Of a stretch of DNA of 64,000 bases, positions 22,201-37,200 are shown one piece after another. The stretch spans positions 106,534,221-106,598,220 of the forward strand of contig OZ024931.1 in NCBI GenBank assembly GCA_964017235.1. Reading direction: 5' to 3'. This DNA comes from Sabellastarte sp. h YS-2021 (lineage: Eukaryota > Annelida > Polychaeta > Sabellida > Sabellidae). The notes below the pieces were generated by a model. It was not told the DNA's origin and searched no databases. It saw only the letters and a list, made by a program, of their open reading frames with translations. The position numbers were made by a program, and so were the translations under genes. Each line of letters starts with the position of its first letter. Position 1 is the stretch's first letter.

Positions 22201-25200
22201 TGCCATGAGCTACAGGTCTGAAATTTTACTATGTTATAGCTGACCCAAAAGTAGCTGAATAACATATTTACACAAAATTCTGTAAATTCAATAGTTTTTA
22301 AGTTACAAGTGATTTTACTCATGATGGAAGTTACTGAAAAGTCCAAAAGTAGCTATTACTCACTTAGCTATTGAGATAGACACCCAAGTTACTCACCATG
22401 TTGTAGCTATGGCAAAAGTAGCTGAACAACATATTTTAACAAAATGCTCTAAATGCAATACTTTTCAAGTTATAATTGATTGAGTGCATGATTTCATTAA
22501 TTTTAATGTATTAAAAATTATTTTAAAAATTCATAAAATAATTAAGAAAGACTCAGCTCTGACACTCACACAAGTGAATCTGCTTATGACCTAGTACATA
22601 TGTGCAAAATATCAGAGAAATTCCTGCAATAGTCACTGAGAAAATTGTGATAAGGTGTCAACACTTTCATACTTGGAGTGGGGGGTACCTCACTTATAAT
22701 GGCTCTAGCAAACAGACGAACAAACAGATCTGCATGCCTTGAACAAATTTTCATGCTAGGTAGATAAGCTATCTTTTAAAAAATTCTCTATACATTGCAG
22801 CAGTGGTGGCATTCAGGTGTTAAGCCATGGTATCCACCAGATGCTATCCAGTGGATACAATTAATCAACAATTGCTGTCCTAATGGTCTATCAGAAAATG
22901 TTTATTTCTAAACAAAAATTGCAAGAATAGCAGTAACAATGTTTTTAATGAAACTGATTCTCTGTTTCATCTATGAAAATTAATCCACATATTGTAAGGT
23001 CATCACAATTTCAGATGGCCATTTGTATCTGCAGGATAATTCCGACTTTTATGGTAGATCTTGATTTCTGAAACTTTGAATTTGATCGGTCTGGGGAAAT
23101 AAACACTTAGCATTAAAAACTTCAATTCAAGAGCAAAATACTAAAGTATATTCTCTTTGAGTTTTTATTTTCACTTGGGGAAAAAGTCAACCCACTTAAA
23201 CGTGCAATGAGCTAAGCTGAATCAATGAGAAGCTTTATGATACTCACAGTGTATGAAATTGATTTCCCAGTTTTATAATTTAGATTCTACTAAAAAACAT
23301 CAATCCACTAGGACTTACGAAAATCATCTCTTGTTATTTTAGAAAACATAACTATTGAGCGAAAGTGAAAAAAATGGTTGCTGTTTTAGGAAAACACCAA
23401 AAGTTTGTGGTTAATGCCTTATTTCATCTAAAATACTGAGTTTATTGTCACACCACTTTCGTTGGACCAATCAATGCTGTCTCTTTAAACTATGGCATGC
23501 CAATTTATCATGCTGTGGTTTGTTTTTCTGTGAAAAGGATTATTCGAAACTGTTTTTTTAATCAAATAATTGATTGCACACCTATTGACCATAGATGACA
23601 AAAACATTTTCTCACTTGACAAATTTAAGGAGATATTGCTGGGATAGCTTTAGATAGAGACAACTTTTTTAGCTATACCGTTTATGCTGACGTTAACCTG
23701 TATGGCTGAATGACCCTGATTCCCACGCATGTACTAAAATTTCTTTGTATTGAGCTATTTATATCAGTTTTGTCATATCTTAATTCATTATCTTTGCACT
23801 TAAAACAGTAAGTCATGCAAAATCTGAAAAAAAAATGTATGTTGTCATATTCTCTTTTATATATTCGCATGGAACTTTTCTGATTTCTATAAATAGTGTG
23901 CTGAGAAATCTGTGCTGTTTGGCACTAAGCTCTCATTATGAATAGGTAACATTTTCACAAAATATCTTACACAAATTAATGCTTCCTGCTAAAATATACT
24001 TTGAAAAGAATGACATAATCTTTTTCTTAAGTTTTAAAAGGGGCCAGTTAAAAACACTGCCATTTAGACTCATGCACCATAAATTCTGAATAACTCTATT
24101 GCCTGATATCTGATGGAATAAATTCTTTTGTATATTGGCGTTTAAGTTCTTTGAAAACATCAACTTTTAACGTAATTCGAAGAAGAGACAGATTCCAGTG
24201 ACCACACAACAGGACAACACGAGGCGGTACTACGGATATTTTAAGTGTCCAAACTGTTCACATTACTGGGAGAGTGCTTACGTGTTTTGTAAATACACGA
24301 AGAGGACAAGGAGGGTAAGTATAGGAGAGTAAACACAAAAATAACTATTTCAACATGTTCTTCTTTGAATTATTGACAAGAAATGAAAAATGTATGACTC
24401 CGACCCTAACTTTTTTTTTCTTTTACCAGTATGTGATGATTATCTGATGTCTGGGTGACATTAGATCAAAGCTGCAGTGTAAAAGCTCAGACAGTTTTAC
24501 AACATTGTAAAATTTATTTAATATATATATTATGTTCCTGTGTGAAATGACCTTAAGTGTACGACCACAACTTCAACTACAATAACTACTGCATTCTACC
24601 TTATTCTAACTTATACACAGTGTTAACATTAATGCCATTTTTTTCCGATCAAGCACCTGAAAACTATCTTCAGTACAGTGTTAAGGGATAGTACTTAGAG
24701 ATTCATTCAAAATGGAGAAATGGGATTCTAGTGTCAGGCTTGGGTCAAATCCTTTTAGTATTTGGATTGGTATGATTTAAATAGATTTTCCTTTCCCTTT
24801 TGCTCAAAATTCTTTTGTTTATTTGTTTATTTGGGGTTTTACGTCGCTTTCAACACTGTACAGGTCATATCACGACGGGTAGTTGGAAGGGCAGAGGAAA
24901 CCAGTACATAGAGTTCGCTAGGGTTGTGTACTGTAAACTGCCGACCAACGGCAAGCAACTACCAGCTTTCCCACTTAAGGCCGTCACGGGGATCGAACCC
25001 CCGACCTCAGAGGTGAGAGGCGAGAGTGTTACCACTCTGCCACCGTGGCCCCTCAAAATTCTTTTGAAACTTTCAAATAGTTTTCATGATTTTCAAGAAT
25101 TGTTTTTAACCTCCTTTTTCCTCACTTCTAAATTATCAAAACATAAAAGGCTTAAAATAATCCACTTTTCTGGGCTATATGCTTGGTCAGTTGTTTAAAA

Positions 25201-28200
25201 TTTATATTTACATTTTTGAAAAACTGTTTTGTAGTTCCTTGGCAGGATAGGTTTAAGGATTTGGATTTGATTCAGATTTGAAAACTTTCAAAGGATGTGG
25301 ATGTAAATTCTTTCCAAAGGACTTGACCCCAAGCCTGTTCTAGTGTACTTAATTGAGAAAGTAGTGATTTAATTCTGAAAATCTCAATGGCTTGTCACCT
25401 GAAGTATATCTTAAAGAAGTCAATTTCTGAATTAATTCAAAGGCTTGTGAGGCTAAGATGTGAGTACTGGTAAGAGAGAGAACAATGGTATCCATCCAAG
25501 CCCTGCTGTTTTCATATAACAGTTTAATGGTAATCAGGTAATCGGTGGTTCAGTTTCATGCTTGGTCTGTTTGGATTTTTAACTTATAAATACCAAATAT
25601 GTATTGTGCAAATATGACAATATCTGAAAATATTTCAGGGGGGAGTGAAGGAATTTTACTACAAACAAGAATGCTCAGAATGTGACAGACAAGTGTTTCC
25701 TTATGAAACTGAACCAATACAACCTTCAGGTGTCTATAATGAAGGTCGACGGAGAAATAACTCCAGACGGCCTCACAGGAGCGACCTTTGTGAGAAGTGC
25801 AGACAGGGTCAGCCATGTATAGAGACTATTGAGGATGACTTCTGTGAACTGAGAATTTAACTGGTCAGAGAATAAGAACCTTTTCAATGAAATAAAATAA
25901 GATGAAACAGAGAATAACATAAAGGATTGAATTACAATTTATTTAAGATCTATGCATGGAGGACTAAATTACAAAGTAAAAACAAATTATTTATGACATT
26001 CAAACTGCATTTCCTGTGTTTTATTAATTTTGAAACTATTTATTACATAAAAGATGATCAGATGAAATCATTTAAGTGGATTTAAACATTTTTTTTCTCT
26101 GACTATTTTTCAAGGTTTTACTTCTACTTTTTTATGTCTCAAAAAGATTCCTTGCAAGTTATATACAAATGATAATAAAAATGAAGCATTTGTTCTTTGT
26201 TTTTGATATATTTACATATTTTTTTATTTGGTGTAATTAAATTTTCCAAAGTAGAAGTAGTTTGTAAGTCCCAATGAGTGCAAAATGCAAGGATAACTAA
26301 AATTTTGACTTACAGAAACAGCCATAACTAGAATCTAATTTCCTGCACAAAGCCTTACTATTCAATGGTAAACAATACAACAGCATCATTGCGTTACTCT
26401 GTACCTGATTTGTGATTTAGCAATATCTTGCCAATCCAATATTGTGTTTTTAATTCCGAAGCTCTGTGATTTCTTAAGCACTTCATATTTTACAAAGTGT
26501 GTATACTTTGAAGTTGCCATAAGTAAAGGCAAAAGGCTGACATTTAATAACTTTGACCAATTTCATTGTTCATATATTTTATGCAAACACCAATATTTAT
26601 GTCTTAAATATTTGGACCGAGTTAAAGACTGAGGCTACTATGCGAAGGTCAAAAGTAAAATTAACAAGACACAGCTATGTATCACCAGTACCATAACATC
26701 TCCGTACAAGTGCTAAAAATAGCATCAGAGATGCCACTACCCCACAGCCTGGTGAAATAGCCAACACCATGCGATATAGAAGTAGTGAAACAGTACAGAG
26801 ATTGGGAAACGTTCAGAGCAGTATCAGTGTCCAAATAATGTTTAAGTTGAGAAAATAACATCTGAGAGAAAGAAACTGCATGTAAAGATTAAGAAATAAA
26901 ACAAGACAATTCAGTAAACTAAAAATACAATAATGTTTAAAAGAAAGATAATGCATGTAAAGATGAAGTATTAAAACAAGATAATTCAATAACAAGATGA
27001 CAGCATTAATCAGTAAACTAAAATTCAACACTCTTTATCTACATCTGCATGGCCGAATTATGGTTTAGATGTTTTCAATATTACCAAGCATACAGAAGTG
27101 GTAATACATTTAATGAATGCTTATGTGTGGTGTTGGAGCAAAATCTGTGGCTCACTTGATGAAATTCTATCTCTTACAATGGGAAGTTATGAAAGTAAAA
27201 TTCTTAATAAATTCTAATATGACTTTAACAGTGCTTAATCTGCATCAAAAGACAGACCCGAAGGTGCTACAAGATTTTAAAGGTCAAGGTCACTATGACA
27301 AGGTCAAAGGTCAAATTAAGGTCACACCATGATAATACACACCTATAGCCCCTAACCAATGTCCATACCAAGTATCAACTTCCTACACCTTACGGTTTCC
27401 GAGATATAGCTCGGACAAGATTTTATAGGTCAAGGTCACTACGGCAAGGTCAAAGGTCAAATCAAGGTCAGATCATGACGTTGCACAACTACACCCCCTA
27501 ACCCATGTCCATACCAAGTATCAACTTCTTACACCTTATGGTTTCCGAAATATAGCCCAGACAAGATTTCATAGGTCAAGGTCACTACGGCAAGGTCAAA
27601 GGTCAAATCAAGGTCAGACCATGACGTTGCACAACTGCACCCCCTAACCAATGTCCCTACCAAGTATCAACTTCCTATACCTTACGGTTTCTGAGATACA
27701 GCCCGGACAAACTTTTTCCCGCCGCCCGCCCGCCCCTCCGGAGACCATGGGTGAAAACAATACCCCGACAGTCCTTAAGGGCTGTGGGGTAAAAATTACA
27801 AAGCTGTAAAATTTATTAACTGGAGAATAGCTGTCAATGGAAATATCACAATTATGTAAAAGTACATATAATAATCAGTTGCAGCAAACCATATCCTCAT
27901 GGTTGACGAGATATGCCTGGACAATATATTACCGGTATATGTCAAGGTCACATCAAGGCAGGGTTCGAAATTAGCGCCGATCCGCCAGTCCACAACCGAC
28001 AGAAATGCTTTCGGGTTGAAAACACTAAGACCCTGCCAGTCTGTTTGTCCTAGAGGCTGTAAGATGGTTATACATGCACATTTTGCACAGTTGAATTATG
28101 ATTTGCATGTTTTCAATATTGTTCAACCATACCAAAGTGACCTCGTCCATTTGTGTGAAGATTTAAGACTTCTCCCATTTTGATATCCATATGTATGGTC

Positions 28201-31200
28201 AAATTATGGTTTAAATGTTTTGAATATTACCCATACATACATATGTGGCAATACATGCTTTTATGTGGAGTTGGGGCAAAACCTGTGGCTAACTTGATAA
28301 TTGACTTGGGGTAAACATCCCCTGAAAATTTGGTGAAAATCTGTACAGGGGTTTAGTCTGTGGAACACCCACAAAGTTTAAGACCCGAAAATCTTAAAAG
28401 TGTTGCCATGGCAACAGTTGGTACCGGATACCCCCCAAAACAGCTCTAGATCCTCTTGGGGTAAACATCCCCTGAAAATTTGGTGAAAATCTGTGCAGGG
28501 GTTTAGTCTGTGGAACACCCACAAAGTTTAAGACCTGAAAATCTTAAAAGTGTTGCCATGGCAACAGTTGGTACCGAATACCCCCCAAAACCTAATCAGC
28601 TCTAGATCCTCTTGGGGTAAACATCCCCTGAAAATTTGGTGAAAATCCGTGCAGCGGTTTAGTCTGTGGAACAGTCACAAGCTTTATGCCTGCCGCCGCC
28701 ACCACCCGGACAGCGCAGGGGACGACTATAACCCCAGCCTTTATGGGCTGGGGTTAAAAATGAACAATTTCTTTAGATTTAGGCTTTATTTCAATTATTT
28801 GCAGTGTAAGTTTACAGTTTTACTAAAAATGGCGATACTGATATACGTTCTTAAACATCAATATCGGCAACCCTGTTCCAAACAATAAATATCACTATTA
28901 TCGATAAACAATGTATTTGGGTATCTGTGTGTGGCAATTAAGTAATTAAGTAATTGCTTTGATTTATTCTGCTTGTAAGATCCGTTCTTTTTCTGTTTCC
29001 TGGTTTTGATATATTTCTACATCGTGTATACCTTAGATATTCCAACTTCTTGAGAATTCCCTGCCTTCTGTTACCTCATTCTCATGTCAAACAAGTTACC
29101 AACTGATTGTCTTTGAATGAACAACAGAACGAAGAATGCCACACTATTTTTTCAGGCATTAGTTATTAATGTTTTGGTATGGGCTTCCCTGCACCTTAAA
29201 AAAGATTGCTGCCACAATGAGAAAAATGTGGTCATAATGTCAAAAATTTACACAACAGTATGCCATGGATGACAAGTTGCCAACTGTTTAAAACAAAACA
29301 GCAAAAATAGCATCAGAGATGCCCATACCCCACAGCATGGGAAATAGATTTCAACATCATGACACATAAAAGTAGTGAAACAGTACAAAGACCAAAATAT
29401 TTTCAGCGCAGTGTCACTTATATAAAGATGCAAATAATGTTTAAATAGAGAAAATAACATCTAAGAGAAATAATATGTATGTAAAGATAAAGTACTAAAG
29501 CAAGACAATTCAATAGCAAGATGACAGCATTAATCAATAAACTAAAAAATATGAAGCTGTAAAATTTATTAATTGGAGAACAGCTGTCAATGGAAATAGC
29601 ATAATTATGTAAAAGTGTATATAATAATCAGTTGCAGCAATCCATATATCCTTGTCAGAAGAGAAAGATGTCTCAAATATGGCAGCTGAACACACTTTGG
29701 CAGAGCAAAAAGGTCACACCATGATGCACACATACATTCACATACACACCCTAACCAAGTCCCTACCAAGTGTCAACCTTCTACACCTTATGGAATCCAA
29801 GAAATAGCCCAGACAAGATTTTATATATCAAGGTTACTACAGCAAGGTCAAAGGTCAAATTAAAGTCACACCATGATGATGCACACCTACACCCCCTAAG
29901 CAATGTCCCTACCAAGTATCAACTTGCTACACCTTACCTCTTCCAAGATATAGCCTGGACAAGATCAAATCAAGGTCACACCATGATGTTGCACAACTAC
30001 AATCCCCACCAATGTCCCTGTCAAGTATCAACTTTCTGCACCTTACAGTTTCCGAGATATAGCCCGGACAAGGTTTCATAGGTCAAGATCCCTACCACAA
30101 GGTCAAAGGTCAAATCAAGGTCAGATCATGATGTTGCATACCTACACCCAGTAACCAATGTCCCTATCACATATCAACTTCCTACACCTTATGGTTTCAG
30201 AGATATAGCCCGGATACGATTTTCAAACTCAAGGTCACTGCAGCAAGGTCAAAGGTCAAACTAGAGGATCGCTTGCAAAAAAAAAAGATAATGTTTTTGC
30301 ACAGCAAAACCAAAGCGTCTCGAAAAGGATATAAGGGTGAGTGCTACAGTATTAAGAAAATGCTCTGCTTCTAGCCTTATATTGTTGTGGCAACCAAAGT
30401 CAGAGTAGTCTGCTCTATATAGCACGGTTTTCAAGATATACCGGTAAGCATTTTTGTAAAGAGGTTTTTACAAAAAATTCGAAAATTCAAAATTGCCGCC
30501 ATTTTTGGCGAGACAAAAATTTTTTAAAAACTCTGATTGGTAGAAATGTCACTGCAGCATATTCACGGCTACTGCATACACTTGCCAAATTTGAAAAGAA
30601 TCCGCCCAATGGTCACAGAGTTGTGAGGAAAACAAAACGCGAGCTCACGGAGCTCACAGAGCCACGGGGCCAGATATCCTCGCCTATATACAAACAAGCA
30701 TCCCTTGCGGGATGCTTAATCAAGGTCAGACCATGACGTTGCACATCTACACCTCCTAACCAATTATTCAATGTCCCTACCAAGTATTAACTTCCTACAC
30801 CTTACAGTTTCTGAGATATAGCCCTGACAAACCTTTTTCCTGCCACACGCCCATCCGGACACCAGGGGTGAAAACAATACCCCGACAGCCCTTAAGGGCT
30901 GTGAGGTAAAAATGAACTAGTTTATTTAAAAAGAAACTTCAATTGCTTGAAGTCACGAAATGGGATCAATTAATATGAAGATTGACAGATTTTGCCAAAG
31001 CAGTGATGAACCAGTTGATAAACTGAGTCAGAAAACAGAGTTTTGCAAATTTAAATTTTACAATTTATTAAATACTTGGCACTTTTTCAAAGCTGAGTAA
31101 CATAATATTCAATCTGTGACAAACATGCAATATCTGCCATGGCTGTGCATGTTAAGTTTGGCTGATTGTTTCATAGAATAAAATCAAAGAAACAGACCTG

Positions 31201-34200
31201 ACCAAGTCACAAAGGTACACTTTTTCTTTGAAGGGTCTGTGGTAGTGTGATCATACACACAGTTGTGAGTCTCTCCGATCCTTTTCAGCCAGGACGAGAA
31301 TTTTTTCAAACACACAGACAGTGAGACACCTTGCTCTACTTGATCCTGAATAAAAATGTACACAATAAGCTGACATTACACTCTTAATAAGATCAATTAG
31401 TTTGTCAACTTAAAACAAAATAAGGGGATGATTCAACAAGCATCAAAGAGACTGTTAGGAGACCATAACCAGAGACATTACTTAAATAAGTATTTTTCTA
31501 CAACATGAACATTAATTAAAACATTCAATTATAGCAATTGTGTGAATCTGTTTCATATTATTCAGGGCTAAATTTTTTGAGAAAATGTACATTTGAAAAC
31601 TGAAATGCAAAAACACAATTTTATATGATGTGTTTCTCTAGAAAATTGCTCAATACACTAAATGGTTTCGAGGACACCAGTTCTAACTTGGCTAATATGG
31701 CTCAGCAAGCAATATTTTAATAATCAATTTTACACAGAGAGTAAGAAATATGATAGCTGCCACACTTTGAGAAATTCACCATTAAAGTAACCCCCTTTGT
31801 ATTTTGTGACTTGTAGAGAAATTCTTTACAATCATGTTTTTGAAATCCATGCCACTATATACGGTCTCTGATCTCACCTGATTACACAGAGCCTAATTAT
31901 TTTGTCTTACTTTTTTACAAAACATCACAAATTTTTCATTTCTTACTCTATCACGGATGCAATTACTGTATCAGGTTTTGTTCCAATTTCATTCATTTGT
32001 CATTTAATTATTTACTTATAACCAGATCTGGCGTTTTAGAAGCCGACACAGACAATCAAATGTCCAAAAGTCTCCACATTCATGAAATTTTAACCGAATC
32101 AATATAAAGGGTCATTCAAAAACCTTATAAAGCAATATTTACCGATAAATGATTGCAGCATACTTGAACTGGCTTATATTTCCTTGTTAGCTAATACACT
32201 TCTGGCTCACAAATGTCAGGATATTTAGATTGGTTTAGATGTGAACACATATCTGTTCTAATCAGGCCAATGGTAATGTTTCAATAATTTTATATACTTT
32301 CAACCTTGGCCACTAAAATGACTCATTGTTTATCTACAACACTAAAATAAGAAATACATCATTTTTAAATGTTATATTTAAAGTTTTAACTTGTTACAAT
32401 AAGTCAGAATCTAGATGCCACAGCATGAACACCATGGAAACAAGCTACTTAGTTGGTTGTTCTTTCATTACCTGTGATATGCCAGTTAGTTCTTTACAGA
32501 AGTCACTGAGGATAGGATTTTCTTGTGGTTGTACATAGTAGTGGAACTCGGATTCAATCTCCCCACTGCTAGTGTTCAGAAGTACTGCAGGAAATTCAAC
32601 TGAAAACAAACGACAGAAATACAGAGGAATCAAAAGCCATAGATACACATTCATAATAAGATTCTTCATTTTCAGTGTTTATCTATTTAAATGGCCCTCC
32701 CAAATAACAAAAGATGCAGAAAATCGAAACACAAAATGGCCGTTTTTATCAAAAAGGCTTTAAAATCAACAAATATGCTAGATCAGCATAATTTCGTCAG
32801 ATTACAGGTTCCCCCACAATTTTTTTTGTTGAAAATCAAGCAGCGGGTTTTAAGGCATCTATTATCACCCATTGCCATTTTTATCTGGAATAGTCCATCC
32901 CCCTTGATAATAATCCATTACCCGCAGGTGTTTATACAGATAGATATGGTAGATCTCTAGTAGTGAATATACATCTAGTAGCAGGGTTATAACACACACT
33001 GTAAACATTTACGGTATTTAGGAAGTCTCTGGTTGCACATCTCCCATGTTCATAGTGTCTTAAACTATACACTGCAGGGGTGATTTACTGCACTTAGTAT
33101 TCAGTATTCACAATGTTCACTGCCCATGTGTCAAATACTTTTGAGACAGTCACACAGTAACAATGGTTGTCATCCCTGTTGATAATTACTGGTGGTGTCA
33201 GTCTTACTCTAGACAGTGATTTCAGATTGCATAGTTTGCCTTCTGGGCATCAGACCAACAAAGAATAAGTCTCTTGCATTCTTGAATTTTGCCCAGAAAA
33301 ACAAAGCTGACCTCATTGCAGCCACTTAAACATTCCAAACAGATTACACAGAAACATTCATCTCTACACAAGAGACTGAATGTCTCAAAGGCTCAGTTCC
33401 TGGATGATTTTTGTTTTCGGTTATTATAAGGTGCTGGTTTATGAAACTATAAACAATATCTTATTGGGCAATCTTAATTTTCAAACAAACATCCAGACAT
33501 CAATACAAAACAGCTAGTCTTCTTAGTCATCAAAACTTTAACACCATGTGAAACCTTCATGACAGGAGATTTACTTAAGCAGTCTGAAACTGGATTCAAG
33601 AACAGAGACATTCTTGTTGCGAATCATCTGAAGATGAAATTTGTGTATACATGATGTCATAACTCTGCAAGAAATCATTCACAATTTTGACGGATTTGTT
33701 GTTGCCACACCAGTGGAATTGGAGCAGGTTGATACAAAATATTATGACACAGCAGATTATCTCTGGTTCTCCAGCTGAACTTCTTGGGTAAAACCTTTGC
33801 TTGATTATGGACAAGTCCTCTTTTTTTTTTTTTTTTTTGAATTCAATGCACTAGTGGATTTGCATCAAATTTTCACAATTTGGAAAATTTAATAAGTAAA
33901 TTAAATTTTTATAAGTTAAGACCCTATCTAATGGACAACTGCTAATCTGGTCGGCACGACCTGTCCCGCCAAATGCCAGAAAAAGACGTTCTGTATATAC
34001 TACCGGCAGGACCGGTCACAGAGTGTGCGTTCGCTAGGCGGCGCATCGTACTTCATTCCTGTCTAGACAGCGTGACGTCATAGCATCTTTTTCATTGTTT
34101 AAACATATTAAGACCCTAGTAAGCTGATAGCGGGGCCAGATGGGTGGGCCTTGCCTGTCGATTGGATAGGGTAATAAGCTATAAAAATTTAATTTACTTA

Positions 34201-37200
34201 TTAAATTTGCAATTTTATTGCATTAATACATCCTATCCAATGGACAATTGCTGAATAACTACCACTTGGTAGGAGGGGTAAGATACTAGGGACTTAAGTG
34301 AACTCATAAAAAGAACAAAACTGAAAAGGTCCGGTTTGACACAGGGTCACAGAACTCTGTATGGTCAAGGTCGGCTACCACAAACCGGTTACCCAGAAGT
34401 CTACCGACATTGCCCCCCACACACTTTTTTCTCAGACCTGCTCTGAGAATAGGAAGAGAGGGTTGAGTTCAGTCCCATAAGAAATAAACTTTCCAAAGGA
34501 AGCAAGTCTGAGTTTTGTTTTTTGGGGGTTTTTTTGGTATTATATACAAAATATATGTATAACATATGTACATATATACATTTTTACATATCTACATATC
34601 TCCACAATTTTGGGTTTGATGGTGGACCTGCTGAGCAGCCACCATTGGTCACAAGTGAAAAAGCTCTGTATCAGCCAAAGCCACATCCTTCAAATAGAAC
34701 TGTGTGAAGGTGTTACGTGATTTCCAGTGACAGGCTGACAAAATTTGCTCTAAGGAGACCCCCAACTGGAAGGCCTTAGAGGCAGCAAAGGCGATGACAT
34801 CATGGGTTTAACCTGATGTAGTGTGAGGGCCTCCTGATCAGAGAGCTTATAACATAGGGTCACAGTCTGCTTGATCCATGAGGAGATGGTGGCAGGTGAG
34901 ATGTCTTTATCAAAACCTTTCTTGAAGGAGATAAACCCCTGAGTGACTTATCCAGAGTAGGGACCAGGGCTGATATGACCACTGGGGCCACACTATCAGG
35001 GCCCTCCTTAGCCAGCTGGTTCTTGGATAGAAAGCTGGGTGAGGGGTACATGGGACACCTTAGATCAGTCTGATTGGTGTCTGATGTTCTTGTGTAACCA
35101 AGCATGGATCTCACTCCTGGATTTACCAGAACCCAGGGCCAGGAGAAAAACAGTCTTGAAGGTCAAGTGTTTTAGTGGGGTCTCTTTTAAGGGTTCAAAG
35201 GGAGCCTTTGTCAGCTGGTGTAGAACCAATGAGAGGTTCCAGGAGGGAATTCCCCTCCTGCCCTTGGGTCTGTGTCTATGGAAACTATCCAAGAGACGGG
35301 TAAGACTCTCATCTTTGCTGACATTAATGAAGGAGTTGCCCAACTTGTTAGCAATGGCTGATCTGTTCCCATCAATGGTACCTGGCTGCAATTTTCTGTC
35401 CTGAAAAAGGTACAGAAAGAAGTCAGCTACGGCTTTCAGAGGTGGTGCCCTGAAGTCCACCTGATTACTGAGGCATCATTTTGTAAAAATGGTCCACTTT
35501 GCCTCATAGACAGATCTGGTTGATCCTCTTTGAGGAGCCTCAATTCGTGCTGCCACTGCCTCAGAGAATCCTTGCTCCTTGATTGCTGTGGCTCTAGGAG
35601 CCAGGCATGAAGGGGTTCAGGTTTGTGACAAGATTTACTGAGCTCAAGTGACCTACACAGGAAACATCTTTCACATATTTTATTTCTGTGTAATTTTGAC
35701 AATAATTGGGATTTACACCTTACTTTTGTGGCAACCCGATAAGAGAATGATCATTTGCAACACAATAGTTAACAAGTAAATTTACAGTCTCGCTCTTGTT
35801 GGTCAAGTCTCTGTCCTTGGCTATCACAGGTGAATGGTTCAAACCTCTCTGACCGGGCACATAAACACAGTCATTCAACCCATTAACACACTTTATAAAG
35901 TAATTGTCATTTACAAGGATTGGAGCCCTTGGCCGGTTTCTGTGCACTATTCAGCTTTGCCGGTTCCGGAGACCAGGTAGAAACAGTGGATATATCAGAG
36001 TCTTTCTGGTCAGCATGCATTTTGTACCATCTGACGATCTGGGTGGCTTGACAAACTGGTCCCTGAGCAGTCCAACAGTTTCCGTGTTTCTGGAGGGGTA
36101 GCCTTCAGCAATGGTAAGGTTTAGCTTCTCCATTTTCTAACACAGCCAGTACTCTACCAGCAACTTGACAGAAACCTACCCCGTTTGCTGAACTCGGGAA
36201 GTTCCTGATTAGCTGCCTCATCCCTGGTGAGATCTTTGTCTGGGGAACCGTACCGCAAACTGTCATCAACAGAACCCGGTACACTGTGTAGATCTTCATC
36301 ACTCTCATACTGCAGAGCATCGGGACCTGCATCAGGAGCCGCACCGGGAGCCTCAACAGGCTGGGTGGCATTCTGCTGGATCACATCAGTACCAGGACCC
36401 TCAACAGTGCGGGTAGAACCTTTGCTGGCAGCCTCACTCACAACAGCAGCCTCACCGGTGGTCTGAACAAGACTGGAACCGGTGCCCCCAGCAGTCATAT
36501 CAGAGGACAAGCCAGTGGTAGAGGTTCCAGGATCAAAAAAGGGCTGATCACTGGTAACCACTGAAGGGGGTCTCTTCGCAGGTTCTACAGGCACAGCAAA
36601 TGTCTTGAACACCAGCATATCTTCTAATCTGGCAAAACGTTCTGCCCACTTCTCATCTAGATCCTTGATCTCATCAGACCTGGGTTACCCACTCCCTTGT
36701 TTCTACAACGAGTACATTTCTTGTGGTTGTCGAACACAGCCATAATGTGCCCGCAAGTTCCTCTCTTTTGTCCAGGAGACATGATGATCAGTAAACCAGT
36801 AGAATTAAGTAGAAATACTTAAAAGCTTATAAAATGGTAAAGTTTAATGCAAAACTTCAAAAACATTTCTCTGTAGAAAACACGTCTGCACACTCCACGT
36901 GCCAAACGAAAAAGATGCCATGATGTCAGCGATGTCTAGACAGGAAGGAAGTACCATGTGCCACCTAGCGAATACACACTCCGTGATCGGTAGTGTAGGG
37001 ATCGAGTGCCATGTTGAGGATCGATATCGAATGAAAACTTAGGGTAGTGGATCGATCGATATTTCAATATCGGGATCGGTAACGTAAGCCGTGAGCGATA
37101 ATACAGGTTCTTTAAAAACGTGAACATATTAATTCAAGAAATAATAAAACATGCTATTTATCCACCAAAAATACATTTCTGCAATAGAAAATATAAAGAA

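Noticed and set aside
30240..30310. Helitron read on the minus strand ending CTAG
   Set aside because: The minus-strand end has CTAG but no hairpin before it. The hairpin is at the other end, so a plus-oriented Helentron-like layout fits better.
36154..36618. Host mucin-like or signalling protein
   Set aside because: It lies between the B2 terminal repeats, directly after the Gag-like Cys/His motif on the same strand, so it is part of the DIRS Gag.
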